57,616 nt of DNA from Pseudomonadota bacterium (GTDB lineage: Bacteria > Pseudomonadota > Alphaproteobacteria > Rhizobiales > Beijerinckiaceae): assembly GCA_023450615.1 (NCBI GenBank), contig JAEXGT010000099.1:1-57616 (forward strand), read 5' to 3'. How positions within the stretch are numbered: position 1 is the first letter of the stretch; each line of letters starts with the position of its first letter. Position numbers and translations under genes: made by a program. This document shows, piece after piece, positions 8,442 to 16,175 of this stretch. The notes beneath the pieces were generated by a model. That model had not been told where the DNA came from. It did not search any database and was given only the letters and a program-made list of their open reading frames with translations.

Positions 8442-9215
8442 TTAGCCGTTTTCCCCACGCGCAATCTGAAAAGCTGCGATGCTTTCGTCGAGATGCCGTG
8501 GCGAGCGCGTTCCGGTGAGGATCACCCCTGTGAAGGATTGCTTCAGGATGAAGCCCAGAGCCTCTTGCAGGGCGGAGCGTTTATCGTCCTCCCGCTCATG
8601 AACGATCTTTCCCATGCCGAAGGGGCGGTTGACGAGGATGGACATGTTCGCATTCCGCGCCAGCTCGAAAGCAGGCTCAAGCGACGGGGAGAGAGAATTG
8701 TAGGGGAACTGGATCGCGTCATAGATCCCCGATGCGCAGGCAAGACGCGCGGCGTCGAGGTCGCTGACGCTCGCACCGAAAGCCTTGATGCCGTTGGCGC
8801 GCGCATAGGCGACGGCGCGCTCCACATCCTTCGAGGCGAGCGCGGCGGAGGTGGCCTTGTGAATCTGGAGGAGATCGATGCGCCCGAGACGGTCCAGGCT
8901 CCGGTCCAAGCTCCGGCACAGGGCATCGTAGGAATGATCGGTGAAAGCGGTCTCGTCTTCCGCGTTCCAATGCTCGCCCATTTTCGTTGCGATTTTCAGA
9001 TGCGAAGTGTCGGCGGTCCGGCCTTTCAGAAAGCGCCCGAGGATCGCCTCGCTCGTGCCATAGGCGGGGGCGGTGTCGAAGAACGTGACTCCTTGCGCTG
9101 CGGCGTGATCGAGCAAGGCCAGCGCATCGTCCTGCGTGGGAGGAAGACCCGGGCGATGACCCCACGCGCGGCCGATGGAGAGCAGGCCCAGACCTAAGCT
9201 GACGGAAGCTTTCAT
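8442..9215 (-). CDS. aldo/keto reductase
   Basis: 257 residues from ATG 9215; its ATG overlaps the TGA of the upstream gene (ATGA), so the two are translationally coupled. The N-terminus MKASVSLGLGLLSIGRAWG and FFDTAPAYGTSEAILGRFL carry the catalytic Asp and Tyr. KIATKMGEHW holds the Lys, and IDLLQIHKATSAAL holds the active-site His. Aldo/keto reductases use NADPH to reduce aldehydes or ketones; this is a short member of the family. Coupling to a hexapeptide-repeat protein suggests a shared pathway that I cannot name. Confidence 0.82.
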   Translation of the reverse strand: MKASVSLGLGLLSIGRAWGHRPGLPPTQDDALALLDHAAAQGVTFFDTAPAYGTSEAILGRFLKGRTADTSHLKIATKMGEHWNAEDETAFTDHSYDALCRSLDRSLDRLGRIDLLQIHKATSAALASKDVERAVAYARANGIKAFGASVSDLDAARLACASGIYDAIQFPYNSLSPSLEPAFELARNANMSILVNRPFGMGKIVHEREDDKRSALQEALGFILKQSFTGVILTGTRSPRHLDESIAAFQIARGENG

Positions 9216-9850
9216 GAGCGCGAGACCTTGGGATGAAAGAACGATTGCGGCTTCACGCCGTCCATCGTGAAATCGTCCCGGGTGGAGATGACCTGTCCCA
9301 CATCGAGCCGGAGCCTGCGGGCTACGCCCTGACCTTTCAGCAAAGCCGCGCGGGCATCCGGATCGGGATCGCGGAACGAGCCTCCGGCGGCGAGGTGGCA
9401 GCTGTCGACCGTGATCATGCCGAGCAGCTGGCTGCCCGATCCCAGAAACGTCTCGCCGACAACCGATGCGCCGCCCTGATAGCGGCCGTGATCCCCAATG
9501 ACGATACGCACGCCCGCGCGGTCGGCCTTCGCCGTGAAGCCGCCGCCTTCCCCGAACAGATTGCCGTTGCCGATGGTCAGCGCTCCCGCATCGGCGGCAA
9601 GCCAGGTTCCCGCATGGAACGTATTGCCGTCTCCAATGACGAGTTCGCCGGATGCGGAGCAATGAATGGTCACGCCGGGATAGAAGATGTTATTCGCGCC
9701 GATGCGCGCATGGTTTGCGATCAGCGTGGAGAAGGGATCGAGAATGACGTTGCCCCGCTCGCCCAGGGCCAGCACCTCCTCGATGCCGAGGAAACCTTGC
9801 GCGTGGCGGGTTTCATCGATCCTCGCGATCAGGGTGGATTCATGCGCCAT
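9212..9850 (-). CDS. left-handed beta-helix (hexapeptide-repeat) protein, acyltransferase-like
   Basis: 212 residues from ATG 9850, which has GAGG eight bases upstream; ATGs at 9862 and further up are weaker. The body is a run of imperfect hexapeptide turns, for example ARIGANNIFYPGVTIHCSAS and VIGDGNTFHAGTWLAADAG, and then LTIGNGNLFGEGGGFTAKA. This is the left-handed beta-helix seen in acetyltransferases and gamma-carbonic anhydrases. No clear catalytic residues were identified, so enzymatic activity is only inferred. It is the first gene of a two-gene operon with the aldo/keto reductase. Its promoter must lie in the short gap that also holds the hutX remnant. Confidence 0.7.
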   Translation of the reverse strand: MAHESTLIARIDETRHAQGFLGIEEVLALGERGNVILDPFSTLIANHARIGANNIFYPGVTIHCSASGELVIGDGNTFHAGTWLAADAGALTIGNGNLFGEGGGFTAKADRAGVRIVIGDHGRYQGGASVVGETFLGSGSQLLGMITVDSCHLAAGGSFRDPDPDARAALLKGQGVARRLRLDVGQVISTRDDFTMDGVKPQSFFHPKVSRS

Positions 9851-9927
9851 GGGCGTCCTCATGCAACTGATGTTCATAGTGTTAGGTTGCACGGGCTTGA
9901 GACCGCAAGATCTTTCACCCCTTCAAT

Positions 9928-10092
9928 TTTGATGGGGTCTCCGCCAATCGTTTCTGCTCCGTGCAGTTCGTGAATGAGGATGGCGGCGTGATGTTCAAAA
10001 TCTTCGTAGGCCGCAACGAGGACCGGAGCCTGAAGGAGAATCAGCTCGCCCGTTTCGAGGTGTTGCGCGCACGATTTGCCGCGCTGCCGTGA
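9928..10092 (+). pseudogene. hutX: 3' remnant of a HutX/ChuX-type heme carrier gene
   Basis: An open frame with no proper start reads NRFCSVQFVNEDGGVMFKIF and then VGRNEDRSLKENQLARFEVL, ending RARFAALP. This is the conserved end of HutX/ChuX heme-utilisation carriers (typical text: S-QF-N--G--MFKVFVGRDE-REL---Q---F). All upstream domain sequence is missing, replaced by the divergent hexapeptide gene. A 33-residue frame from ATG 9991 is still translatable. Its TGA overlaps the GTG at 10089 in front of the HugZ-like gene, as expected for a former hutX-hugZ operon. Confidence 0.55.
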
Positions 10093-10103
10093 AAAGCATA
10101 CAA

Positions 10104-10871
10104 ATGACGGCCATGGAGAAGAAAGAACCGATCCTGCCGGTGGACGACGAGGCGCGGCAGCTCGCGAAGCGCCTCATGCGCACGGCGCGCTCCGGCACGC
10201 TCGCCACCAACGGCGCGGAGGACGGCATGCCCTTCGCGAGCCTCGTGTCCGTCGGCACCGATCTCGACGGCACGCCGGTGATCCTGACCTCCCAGCTTTC
10301 GGTTCATACCCGGCTGCTTGCAGCGGATGCGCGCTGCTCGCTGCTGTTGTCCGCCATCGGCAAGGGCGATCCGCTCGCCCATCCCCGCCTTACTTTGCTG
10401 GCTCGGGCCGAACGGCTGGAGCCCGGCTCGGACAAGGCGCAGGCCGTCCGCCGCCGCTATCTGCTCCAGCATCCGAAAGCCGCGCTCTATGTGGACTTTC
10501 CCGATTTCGCCTTCTGGCGGCTCAACCTGACCTGGGGCAGCCTCAATGGGGGCTTCGGCCGGGCCTACCGCATGACGCGGGAGGATCTGCTCACCGATCT
10601 CTCCGCCTTTCCCGGTTTCGCGGAGCTGGAGGCGGGCGCGGTGGAACACATGAACGAGGACCATGCGGAGGCGGTGGGGCTTTACGCAGCAAGGCTCTGC
10701 GGGGCCAGGGAAGGCCCATGGCGGCTCATCGGCATCGATCCGGAAGGGTTGCAGATGGCGCTCGGGGACGAGCTGATCCGCTTGAATTTCGCAACGCCGC
10801 TCGCGGGCCCGGACGAGCTGCGCATGAAGCTTGTCGAGCTTGCGAAGGAGGCCCGCGCCAAGGAGGCCTGA
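10104..10871 (+). CDS. HugZ-like heme utilisation protein (PNPOx-like split barrel + DUF2470)
   Basis: About 255 residues from ATG 10104; a GTG at 10089 and an ATG at 10113 are alternatives, and none has a strong ribosome-binding site. The N-terminal half (for example ARSGTLATNGAEDGMPFASL and LLSAIGKGDPLAHPRLTLLA) is a pyridoxamine-phosphate-oxidase-like split barrel. The C-terminal part, EHMNEDHAEAVGLYAARLCG and IGIDPEGLQMALGDELIRL, is a DUF2470 domain with the heme-contacting HMNEDH segment. This pairing is typical of HugZ/HutZ proteins, which bind or degrade heme to release iron in the cytosol. The hutX remnant directly upstream supports the heme role. Confidence 0.78.
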   Translation: MTAMEKKEPILPVDDEARQLAKRLMRTARSGTLATNGAEDGMPFASLVSVGTDLDGTPVILTSQLSVHTRLLAADARCSLLLSAIGKGDPLAHPRLTLLARAERLEPGSDKAQAVRRRYLLQHPKAALYVDFPDFAFWRLNLTWGSLNGGFGRAYRMTREDLLTDLSAFPGFAELEAGAVEHMNEDHAEAVGLYAARLCGAREGPWRLIGIDPEGLQMALGDELIRLNFATPLAGPDELRMKLVELAKEARAKEA

Positions 10872-10981
10872 CGGAGCGCCGAGACATCTTGGGGCTTGCC
10901 ATGGGCGGGTCCCGGCTGCATCAAGGGGCAGGATCGCGCAACAATGACACGGTCTGCCGATCCTTGAAGCCCTTTGCAGCC

Positions 10982-11887
10982 ATGCCCGTCACCGCCTTTT
11001 TCACCCGCTCACGCTCCATCCTCGCGGTTCTTGCCGATGCAGGGTCCAGCTTTGCGCGCAACGACGGCCTGGCCATGGCGAGCCATGTGGCGCTCTCCCT
11101 CGTCATCGCGCTCTTTCCGTTTCTCATCTGCGTGGCGGCCCTGGCGGCCTTTCTCGGGGCGGGGCGCGTCTCCACCCATATCGTTCATCTGCTCTTCGAC
11201 TCCTGGCCCGAGGGCGTGGCAGGGCCGCTTGCGAGCGAGGCCGACAAGGTTCTCGTTCCCAAGCGCAACGTGCTGACGATCTCCATCGTCATCACGCTGC
11301 TGGTGGCAACGAACGGCGTCGAGAGCCTGCGCGTGGCCCTCTGCCGTGCTTATGGCGTCATGCGCTTCCGGCCTTGGTGGCAGGCGCGCCTGATCGGCAT
11401 CGGCTTCGTGGCCGTCGGTGCGCTCGCCCTCGTTGCGGCCGCCGTTCTCGTAGTGCTGTGGCCCTCGATCTGGCGCGCCACGGTCTCCGCTATGACGAGC
11501 CTGAAATCCGTGCGCCTCACCTACGATCTCGTGCGTTACGCGCTCGCCTCCATCGTTCTCGTCGTCGGATTGACGGCCACGCATCTGTGGCTGACGGATA
11601 TCCGCCCGAACCTGAAGGATGTCGCTCCCGGCGTCGTGGCGACGCTGGTTCTCTGGCTTGCGGGCGCGACCCTCTATGGCGAGTTCCTAGCGAATGTCGC
11701 GCATATCAAATCGACTTATGCGGGACTGGCCGGAATCCTCACGGCCCTGATCTTCCTGCAGATCTCCGCCGCCATCTTCATCTTCGGGGCCGAGCTCAAC
11801 GCGGCCCTGCGCCGCCGCAGGCTCAAGGCGGGAGACGGCATACAGCCTTTAACCGAGAGAGCGGCGATTGCAGCCCCGCAAGCCTGA
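10982..11887 (+). CDS. YihY/BrkB family inner-membrane protein
   Basis: 301 residues from ATG 10982; an in-frame ATG at 10901 would add 27 non-hydrophobic residues. About six transmembrane helices are visible: VALSLVIALFPFLICVAALA, NVLTISIVITLLVATNGVES, LIGIGFVAVGALALVAAAVL, YALASIVLVVGLTATHLW and two near the end. The family signature DGLAMASHVALSLVIALFPF and AGILTALIFLQISAAIFIFG, with a GAELNA stretch, is clear. The family is an envelope protein once misnamed RNase BN; its transport substrate is not settled. It follows the HugZ-like gene by 110 bases on the same strand. Confidence 0.82.
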   Translation: MPVTAFFTRSRSILAVLADAGSSFARNDGLAMASHVALSLVIALFPFLICVAALAAFLGAGRVSTHIVHLLFDSWPEGVAGPLASEADKVLVPKRNVLTISIVITLLVATNGVESLRVALCRAYGVMRFRPWWQARLIGIGFVAVGALALVAAAVLVVLWPSIWRATVSAMTSLKSVRLTYDLVRYALASIVLVVGLTATHLWLTDIRPNLKDVAPGVVATLVLWLAGATLYGEFLANVAHIKSTYAGLAGILTALIFLQISAAIFIFGAELNAALRRRRLKAGDGIQPLTERAAIAAPQA

Positions 11888-11912
11888 CCGGCGGGCGCGT
11901 GAAAGCCTGATC

Positions 11913-12464
11913 TCAGGCGGATGTGTGCATGAAGAGCGCGGCTTTGACGAGACGGTCCGGGCCCAGATCGTCATGCGCGTCGAGTTCCAGCAATTGCGCA
12001 AGACGGCGGCGTGCGCGGTTGATGCGGCTTTTGATGGTGCCGATATTCGTGCGGCAGATCCGCGCCGCATCCTCGTAGGTCAAACCCTCCGCCGTTACGA
12101 GCAGAAGCGCCTCGCGCTGGTCGATGGGAAGCTGGGCGAGCGCCTTCAGCATGTCGTCGAAATCGAGGCGCGAACCCTGCTCAGGCAAAACCGCGACCTT
12201 TTCGGCCCATGCGCCTTCGGGATCCTCGACTTCGCGTTTTTTGCGGCGGGCCAGGGTGAGGAAATCGTTGCGCAGGATCGTAAAGAGCCAAGCCTGCATG
12301 CTGGTGCCGGGCTGAAACTTGTCGAGGTTGCTGAGGCCTTTCAGGAGAGCCCCCTGCACAAGATCATCGGCTCGATCCACACTGCCGCAAAGGGAAATGG
12401 CGAAGGCGCGCAAATGAGGAATAGCAGCCAGCATTTGATCTTTCAGGGGTGTGTCAGCCGCCAT
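11913..12464 (-). CDS. ECF sigma-70 factor, EcfG-like (general stress)
   Basis: 183 residues from ATG 12464, which has an AAGGGA site upstream; an in-frame ATG at 12485 is weaker. Sigma region 2 reads LRAFAISLCGSVDRADDLVQ and MQAWLFTILRNDFLTLARRK. Region 4 reads LAQLPIDQREALLLVTAEGL and YEDAARICRTNIGTIKSRIN. The LRAFA-SL-G--DRADDLVQ and AWLFTILRN wording is that of the EcfG/RpoE2 group, which drives the alphaproteobacterial general stress response when NepR is titrated by PhyR. No nepR or phyR lies in this window, so it may be a secondary EcfG copy. Candidate EcfG promoters occur upstream of 6896, 13347 and 42322. Confidence 0.82.
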   Translation of the reverse strand: MAADTPLKDQMLAAIPHLRAFAISLCGSVDRADDLVQGALLKGLSNLDKFQPGTSMQAWLFTILRNDFLTLARRKKREVEDPEGAWAEKVAVLPEQGSRLDFDDMLKALAQLPIDQREALLLVTAEGLTYEDAARICRTNIGTIKSRINRARRRLAQLLELDAHDDLGPDRLVKAALFMHTSA

Positions 12465-12485
12465 GCCATATCCCTTCCGATACAC

Positions 12486-12843
12486 GAACCCGGCAGCAGA
12501 CGCCTCTTGGAGCGCCGGTGCATTAACCTATGTGATACCTGATTGATTTCTCAGTAAAATAAGAGCCCAGGAATTAAAGTCGCGAAGGCGGTGAGCAAGG
12601 CCATATCGCGGACAAATGTCATAAGTCCGGTTCGTCATGGCGCGGCTTGCTTTGGCTTCCCGGAAAATTTTTATGTTCGCGTAAGCGAGCCTAAAGGCCC
12701 GATCTTACATAGGTAAATGCGATAACATCGAATGCGCATGAAAGTAGGCATGGATTGCGACACGATTCGCTTTCAAAGCTCCATCCCATCATTTCGGCTC
12801 ATTCTCTCCTCCATAAGGTAGTTCCGTAGATCAAGGAGACGCG
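12486..12843. other. 358-base divergent intergenic region, AT-richer, no gene
   Basis: The region separates the sigma factor (minus) from the receiver protein (plus). It looks AT-richer than its flanks, as expected for back-to-back promoters. I found no convincing EcfG, LexA or terminator motif in it. A GATCAAGGAGACGCG segment at its right end is the ribosome-binding site of the receiver gene. Confidence 0.4.
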
Positions 12844-13251
12844 ATGACATCGCTTCGTTGCATGATCGTCGAAGACCAATTTCTCATCGGAATGTCGCTC
12901 GAAGCTTATCTTGAGGAATCCGGTTTCGCGGTGGAGGGGCCTTTCGTGAGCAGGGCACAGGCTCTGCATTGGCTCGCAACCGATGTGCCGGATATCGCCT
13001 TGCTCGATATCATGCTCAAGGACGGCACATCACTGGAAATCGCCCATGTCCTGAGAAGCCGGGGCGTTCCATTTGCGATCTATTCCGGCTTGCCTCCGAA
13101 GGAGAACAGGCCGGTTGAATGGCAGGATGTCCCATGGCTCGAAAAGCCGGTGAGCCGTGAGACCCTGGCCAATACCCTGAGAAGTCTCACATCTCCGATG
13201 CGCTTTACGCTAGGTCCGGCAGCCCTGGATCCGGAGAACCGGCCAAGCTGA
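12844..13251 (+). CDS. stand-alone response regulator receiver domain
   Basis: 135 residues with GGAG at the right distance. A single receiver domain reads MIVEDQFLIGMSLEAYLEES with the acidic pair, PDIALLDIMLKDG with the phospho-acceptor Asp, a Ser in AIYSG in the switch position, and WLEKPVS with the conserved Lys. No output domain follows, so it probably acts by protein-protein contact, as CheY-like and single-domain stress regulators do. Divergent placement next to the ECF sigma gene makes a role in the same stress circuit plausible but unproven. No cognate kinase is in the neighbourhood. Confidence 0.85.
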   Translation: MTSLRCMIVEDQFLIGMSLEAYLEESGFAVEGPFVSRAQALHWLATDVPDIALLDIMLKDGTSLEIAHVLRSRGVPFAIYSGLPPKENRPVEWQDVPWLEKPVSRETLANTLRSLTSPMRFTLGPAALDPENRPS

Positions 13252-13290
13252 AAAGCCCTGACGGTCGGCACGCGATGCATGAGCCCGACC

Positions 13291-13316
13291 GGAACATGAA
13301 AGCGCGGAAGGCCGTT
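13291..13316 (+). promoter_or_regulatory. EcfG-type general stress promoter (GGAAC-N17-CGTT)
   Basis: GGAAC at 13291-13295, 17 bases, then CGTT at 13313-13316. This is an exact match to the EcfG pattern, 30 bases before the ATG of the Tyr/Gly-rich secreted protein. The site lies just past the receiver gene, so it gives that gene its own promoter. Confidence 0.7.
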
Positions 13317-13346
13317 CTTCACGCAATTCGTGTCCTGGAGGACGCC

Positions 13347-13919
13347 ATGCGTGGATCATTCAAGACCTTGATGGCCGCAGCTCTTCTCCTAGGCGGTGCA
13401 GCGATTGATCACAGCCCCGCCTTGGCTCAAGGAGGGATGGAACGCTTCTCTCCCTCTCCCCGTGGCCGAGTGGGTCCCATCGGAAATCAGCTCCAGAGGC
13501 CGCGCTTCGATCCGCCGCCCGCCTTCCGCGGAGCCAATTACGGACGTCCCTACCGGCCCGCCTATTATGGGCGTCCCTATCGGCCAGCGTATTACGGGCG
13601 CCCCTATCGGTCCGCCTATTACGGAAGACCCTATTATCGTCCGGCTTATTACGGACGGCGCTATTATGGCGGCTATCCCTATCGGCCCTATTATGGCCAC
13701 CGCTACTACGGTGGTTACTATGGCGGCTATTACGGTGGCGGTGCAGCTGTGGCGGGTCTGATCGGCGGCCTTGCCTTAGGTGCCTTGGCAAGCCCCTTCT
13801 ATTACGGACCGGGCTATTACAGCCCAGCCTATTATGCGCCCCGATGCGTGCTTGAGCGCAGGCGCGTGGTCAACCGCTACGGACATCATGTCTGGCGGAG
13901 GATACAGGTCTGCTATTGA
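13347..13919 (+). CDS. secreted Tyr/Gly/Arg/Pro-rich repeat protein
   Basis: 190 residues from ATG 13347 (TGGAGG six bases upstream); in-frame starts further up were rejected. A signal peptide (about 1-28) precedes a proline-rich linker and four to five tandem copies of a unit like YYGRPYRPA. A YGGYYGG-type stretch and a short hydrophobic patch AGLIGGLALGALASPFYYG follow. The C-terminus RCVLERRRVVNRYGHHVWRR then IQVCY repeats the Cys/Arg motif of the protein at 6896-7183. Function is unknown. Similar YGR-rich proteins are usually envelope or outer-surface proteins. The upstream EcfG promoter argues for stress-induced synthesis. Confidence 0.75.
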   Translation: MRGSFKTLMAAALLLGGAAIDHSPALAQGGMERFSPSPRGRVGPIGNQLQRPRFDPPPAFRGANYGRPYRPAYYGRPYRPAYYGRPYRSAYYGRPYYRPAYYGRRYYGGYPYRPYYGHRYYGGYYGGYYGGGAAVAGLIGGLALGALASPFYYGPGYYSPAYYAPRCVLERRRVVNRYGHHVWRRIQVCY

Positions 13920-13941
13920 GGCATTCGCGGTCAATGCGAGA

Positions 13942-13960
13942 GCCCCGCTTCACGCGGGGC
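13942..13960 (+). terminator. possible terminator hairpin after the Tyr-rich gene
   Basis: GCCCCGC (13942-13948), loop TTCAC, GCGGGGC (13954-13960) form a perfect seven-base-pair GC stem 22 bases after the stop. Only a weak T-containing tail follows. Confidence 0.4.
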
Positions 13961-14034
13961 GCTTCATGATCGTTGAAGCGGGGAGCGGAACGGGCTAGAG
14001 GCGGATCAGTGGCTTTTCAGGTGGCTTACCTTTC

Positions 14035-14649
14035 ATGACAACGCGCTTCCATCGCGGCGACCTGCCCGCGGATTATCGGCCCGGCTCCGCCATCGCGATC
14101 GATACCGAGACGCTGGGCCTCAACCCGCATCGAGACCGGCTCTGCGTGGTGCAGATCTCAAAGGGCGACGGCGATGCCGACGTGGTGCAGATCCTGAAGG
14201 ATGGGCCGCGCCCCGAGAACCTGATCCGGGTTTTGTCGGACGAGAGCGTTCTGAAGATCTTCCATTATGCGCGCTTCGATCTGGCAGTGCTCTTCCATGC
14301 CTTTTCCGTGATGCCGAGGCCGGTCTATTGCACGAAGGTCGCCTCACGGCTGGTGCGGACCTATACGGATCGGCATGGCCTGAAGGATCTGGTGCGAGAA
14401 TTTCTGGGAGTCGATCTCTCCAAGCAGCAGCAATCCTCCGATTGGGGCGCGGACACCCTGACCCCGGCCCAGCTCGATTATGCGGCCTCGGACGTGCTGC
14501 ATCTCCATGCTCTCAAGGAGAAGCTCGACCAGAGGCTGGAGCGGGAAAACCGGCTCGGCATTGCCCATCAATGCTTCTCGTTCCTGCCGACACGGGCGCA
14601 GCTCGACCTTCTCGGCTGGGCCGAGACCGACATTTTCGCCCATAGTTGA
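14035..14649 (+). CDS. rnd: ribonuclease D (short form)
   Basis: 204 residues forming only the DEDDy 3'-5' exonuclease domain; the HRDC domain of E. coli RNase D is absent, as is common in alphaproteobacteria. The catalytic residues are visible: AIDTETLGL (Asp23, Glu25), FHYARFDLAVL (Asp81) and LDYAASDVLHL (Tyr148, Asp152). It trims the 3' ends of tRNA precursors and other stable RNAs in the cytosol. It lies just upstream of the LptC gene on the same strand with a gap of about 60 bases, so co-transcription with the lpt block is possible. Confidence 0.88.
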   Translation: MTTRFHRGDLPADYRPGSAIAIDTETLGLNPHRDRLCVVQISKGDGDADVVQILKDGPRPENLIRVLSDESVLKIFHYARFDLAVLFHAFSVMPRPVYCTKVASRLVRTYTDRHGLKDLVREFLGVDLSKQQQSSDWGADTLTPAQLDYAASDVLHLHALKEKLDQRLERENRLGIAHQCFSFLPTRAQLDLLGWAETDIFAHS

Positions 14650-14712
14650 CGCAGGCTTAAACTTTCCCCCATAAACCCCATATCCGTCATAACATCGCCA
14701 TCTCAGACAGGC

Positions 14713-15522
14713 ATGGCGCCAGACCTTAATGGGACGGAAGGGATTGGATTGAGCGTGGCGGGAATTCAGGGCACCACGATGCAGGGCGGCCCGGCGTCAA
14801 GGCCGGCTGTGCGTTCGCGCGCCATCAAGCAAGCCCGTCGCCATTCCCGCTGGGTGCGATTCGCCAAGATCGCGATTCCGTTGGGCTCCTTCCTGGCCGT
14901 GGCCGGCGTAGCGATTTTCGCCTATATCGACCCCTTCAGGCAGATCGAGGATCTGCAATTCGGCTCCATCGGCGTCAGCGGCACCAACGTGACCATGGAA
15001 GCGCCCAGGCTTACCGGCTTCAAGAACGACAACCGGCCCTATGAGGTAACAGCCAGCGCCGCCACGCAGGACGTGCGCAAGCCCAATTTCGTAGAGCTGA
15101 AGGATCTGCGCGCCCGTATCGTCACTGACGACAAGGGCAGCGTCGCCAAGCTCGAGGCCGATATCGGCATTCTCGACACGCAGAAAGAGCAGATGAATCT
15201 GCGCCAGAACGTCCGCGTGGAGACAGACGGAGGCCAGGAGGTCTACATGCGCTCCGCCTTCGTGAACTTCAAATCCGGCGGGGTGACGTCCAATGAGCCC
15301 GTCACCGTGATTCTGGGCGGCAACGGCCGTATCGAAGCCGAGGGGCTCCGGGTCACCGACAACGGCAAGGTCCTGAGCTTCAGGGGGCGCGTGCGCACTA
15401 CCTTCCAGCCCGCACCGGGCTCGGAGCCCGCCGCTCCCGCTTCCAACGATACGGGCTCCGCAGCCCCCAGCTCCTCTCCCGCCGCTGAGAATGCGGCTCA
15501 ACCGACAAGTGTTCGTCCATGA
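14713..15522 (+). CDS. lptC: LPS export protein LptC
   Basis: 269 residues, bitopic: an Arg-rich cytoplasmic start, one transmembrane helix (IAIPLGSFLAVAGVAIFAYI, about 54-73), then a periplasmic beta-jellyroll domain. The domain contains APRLTGFKNDNRPYEVTA and a run of strands ending GNGRIEAEGLRVTDNGKVLS. A Ser/Ala/Pro-rich tail follows. LptC takes lipopolysaccharide from the LptBFG transporter and passes it to LptA. The stop overlaps the lptA start (ATGATGA), so the genes are translationally coupled. lptF and lptG are not in this window. Confidence 0.85.
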   Translation: MAPDLNGTEGIGLSVAGIQGTTMQGGPASRPAVRSRAIKQARRHSRWVRFAKIAIPLGSFLAVAGVAIFAYIDPFRQIEDLQFGSIGVSGTNVTMEAPRLTGFKNDNRPYEVTASAATQDVRKPNFVELKDLRARIVTDDKGSVAKLEADIGILDTQKEQMNLRQNVRVETDGGQEVYMRSAFVNFKSGGVTSNEPVTVILGGNGRIEAEGLRVTDNGKVLSFRGRVRTTFQPAPGSEPAAPASNDTGSAAPSSSPAAENAAQPTSVRP

Positions 15523-16127
15523 TGAGTTTCGCACGAAACGCGCTCGCCCTCGCACTGCTCCTGCCGGCAGCGACATCCGCCGCCTGGGCCCAGGCTTCGA
15601 AAGAGCGCGCCGTCGGCTTCGGCAATTTCGGTTCCAGCAAGGAGCCGATCAAGATCGACGCCAACAAGCTCGATGTGTTCGACAAGGAAGGACGCGCCGT
15701 CTTTTCCGGCGACGTGGTGGCCGTTCAGGGCGAGAGCACCATGAAATGCACGACCATGACCGTATTCTACGAGCAGCAGCAGAACCAGGGCGGCGCTCAG
15801 ACCGCCTCCGCCGCTCCGCAAGGGCCGAGCGAGAGCGCGATCAAGAAGATCGACTGCAAGGGCCCGGTCACCATCGTGTCGCGCACGCAGGTCGCCACCG
15901 GCGATAACGCCACCTTCGACCGGGGCTCCAACAAGATCCTGCTCAGCGGCAATGCGGCATTGAGCGACGGCCCCAACGTGACGCGCGGGGAGCGCGTGAC
16001 CTATGACATCAACACGGGCATTGCGAGCGTCGACACCAAGCCCGGCGGCCGCGTACGCGCCCTGTTCGTCCCCGGACAAGGTGCGCCCGCGCCGACGGGT
16101 GCGGGCAACGCCAAGCCCAAGCCGTAA
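15519..16127 (+). CDS. lptA: LPS periplasmic bridge protein LptA
   Basis: 202 residues with a cleavable signal peptide (MMSFARNALALALLLPAATS then AAWAQ). The OstA/LptA fold shows in IKIDANKLDVFDKEGRAVFS and GDVVAVQGESTMKCTTMTVF, then GSNKILLSGNAALSDGPNVT. In this family LptA monomers stack head to tail into a beta-jellyroll bridge that carries LPS across the periplasm to LptD. The gene is coupled to lptC by a start/stop overlap and followed after 48 bases by lptB. The gap after it holds an imperfect GGCTGGA/TCCGGCC hairpin. Confidence 0.87.
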   Translation: MMSFARNALALALLLPAATSAAWAQASKERAVGFGNFGSSKEPIKIDANKLDVFDKEGRAVFSGDVVAVQGESTMKCTTMTVFYEQQQNQGGAQTASAAPQGPSESAIKKIDCKGPVTIVSRTQVATGDNATFDRGSNKILLSGNAALSDGPNVTRGERVTYDINTGIASVDTKPGGRVRALFVPGQGAPAPTGAGNAKPKP

Positions 16128-16175
16128 CGTTCTTGTGATAAGGCTGGAGCATCGTCCGGCCTTCTCCTTTTTGTG

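Noticed and set aside
3581..9000. Phage or island attachment-site direct repeat of the tRNA-Leu 3' end
   Set aside because: I looked for a second copy of the tRNA tail downstream and saw only a short chance match (CGTTCGAGTCC at about 8418). No integrase gene is present.
10076..10981. Long N-terminal extension of the BrkB-family protein
   Set aside because: It overlaps the HugZ-like gene in another frame and lacks hydrophobic or conserved sequence; ATG 10982 gives the family length.
12465..12843. EcfG autoregulatory promoter for the sigma gene
   Set aside because: The only GTTCC on the needed strand (about 12822) has no matching -10 element at the right distance.
13536..13740. Tandem repeats in the Tyr-rich gene as a CRISPR-like array
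   Set aside because: The units are short coding repeats (YYGRPYRPA) in one frame with no unique spacers, so they are protein repeats.
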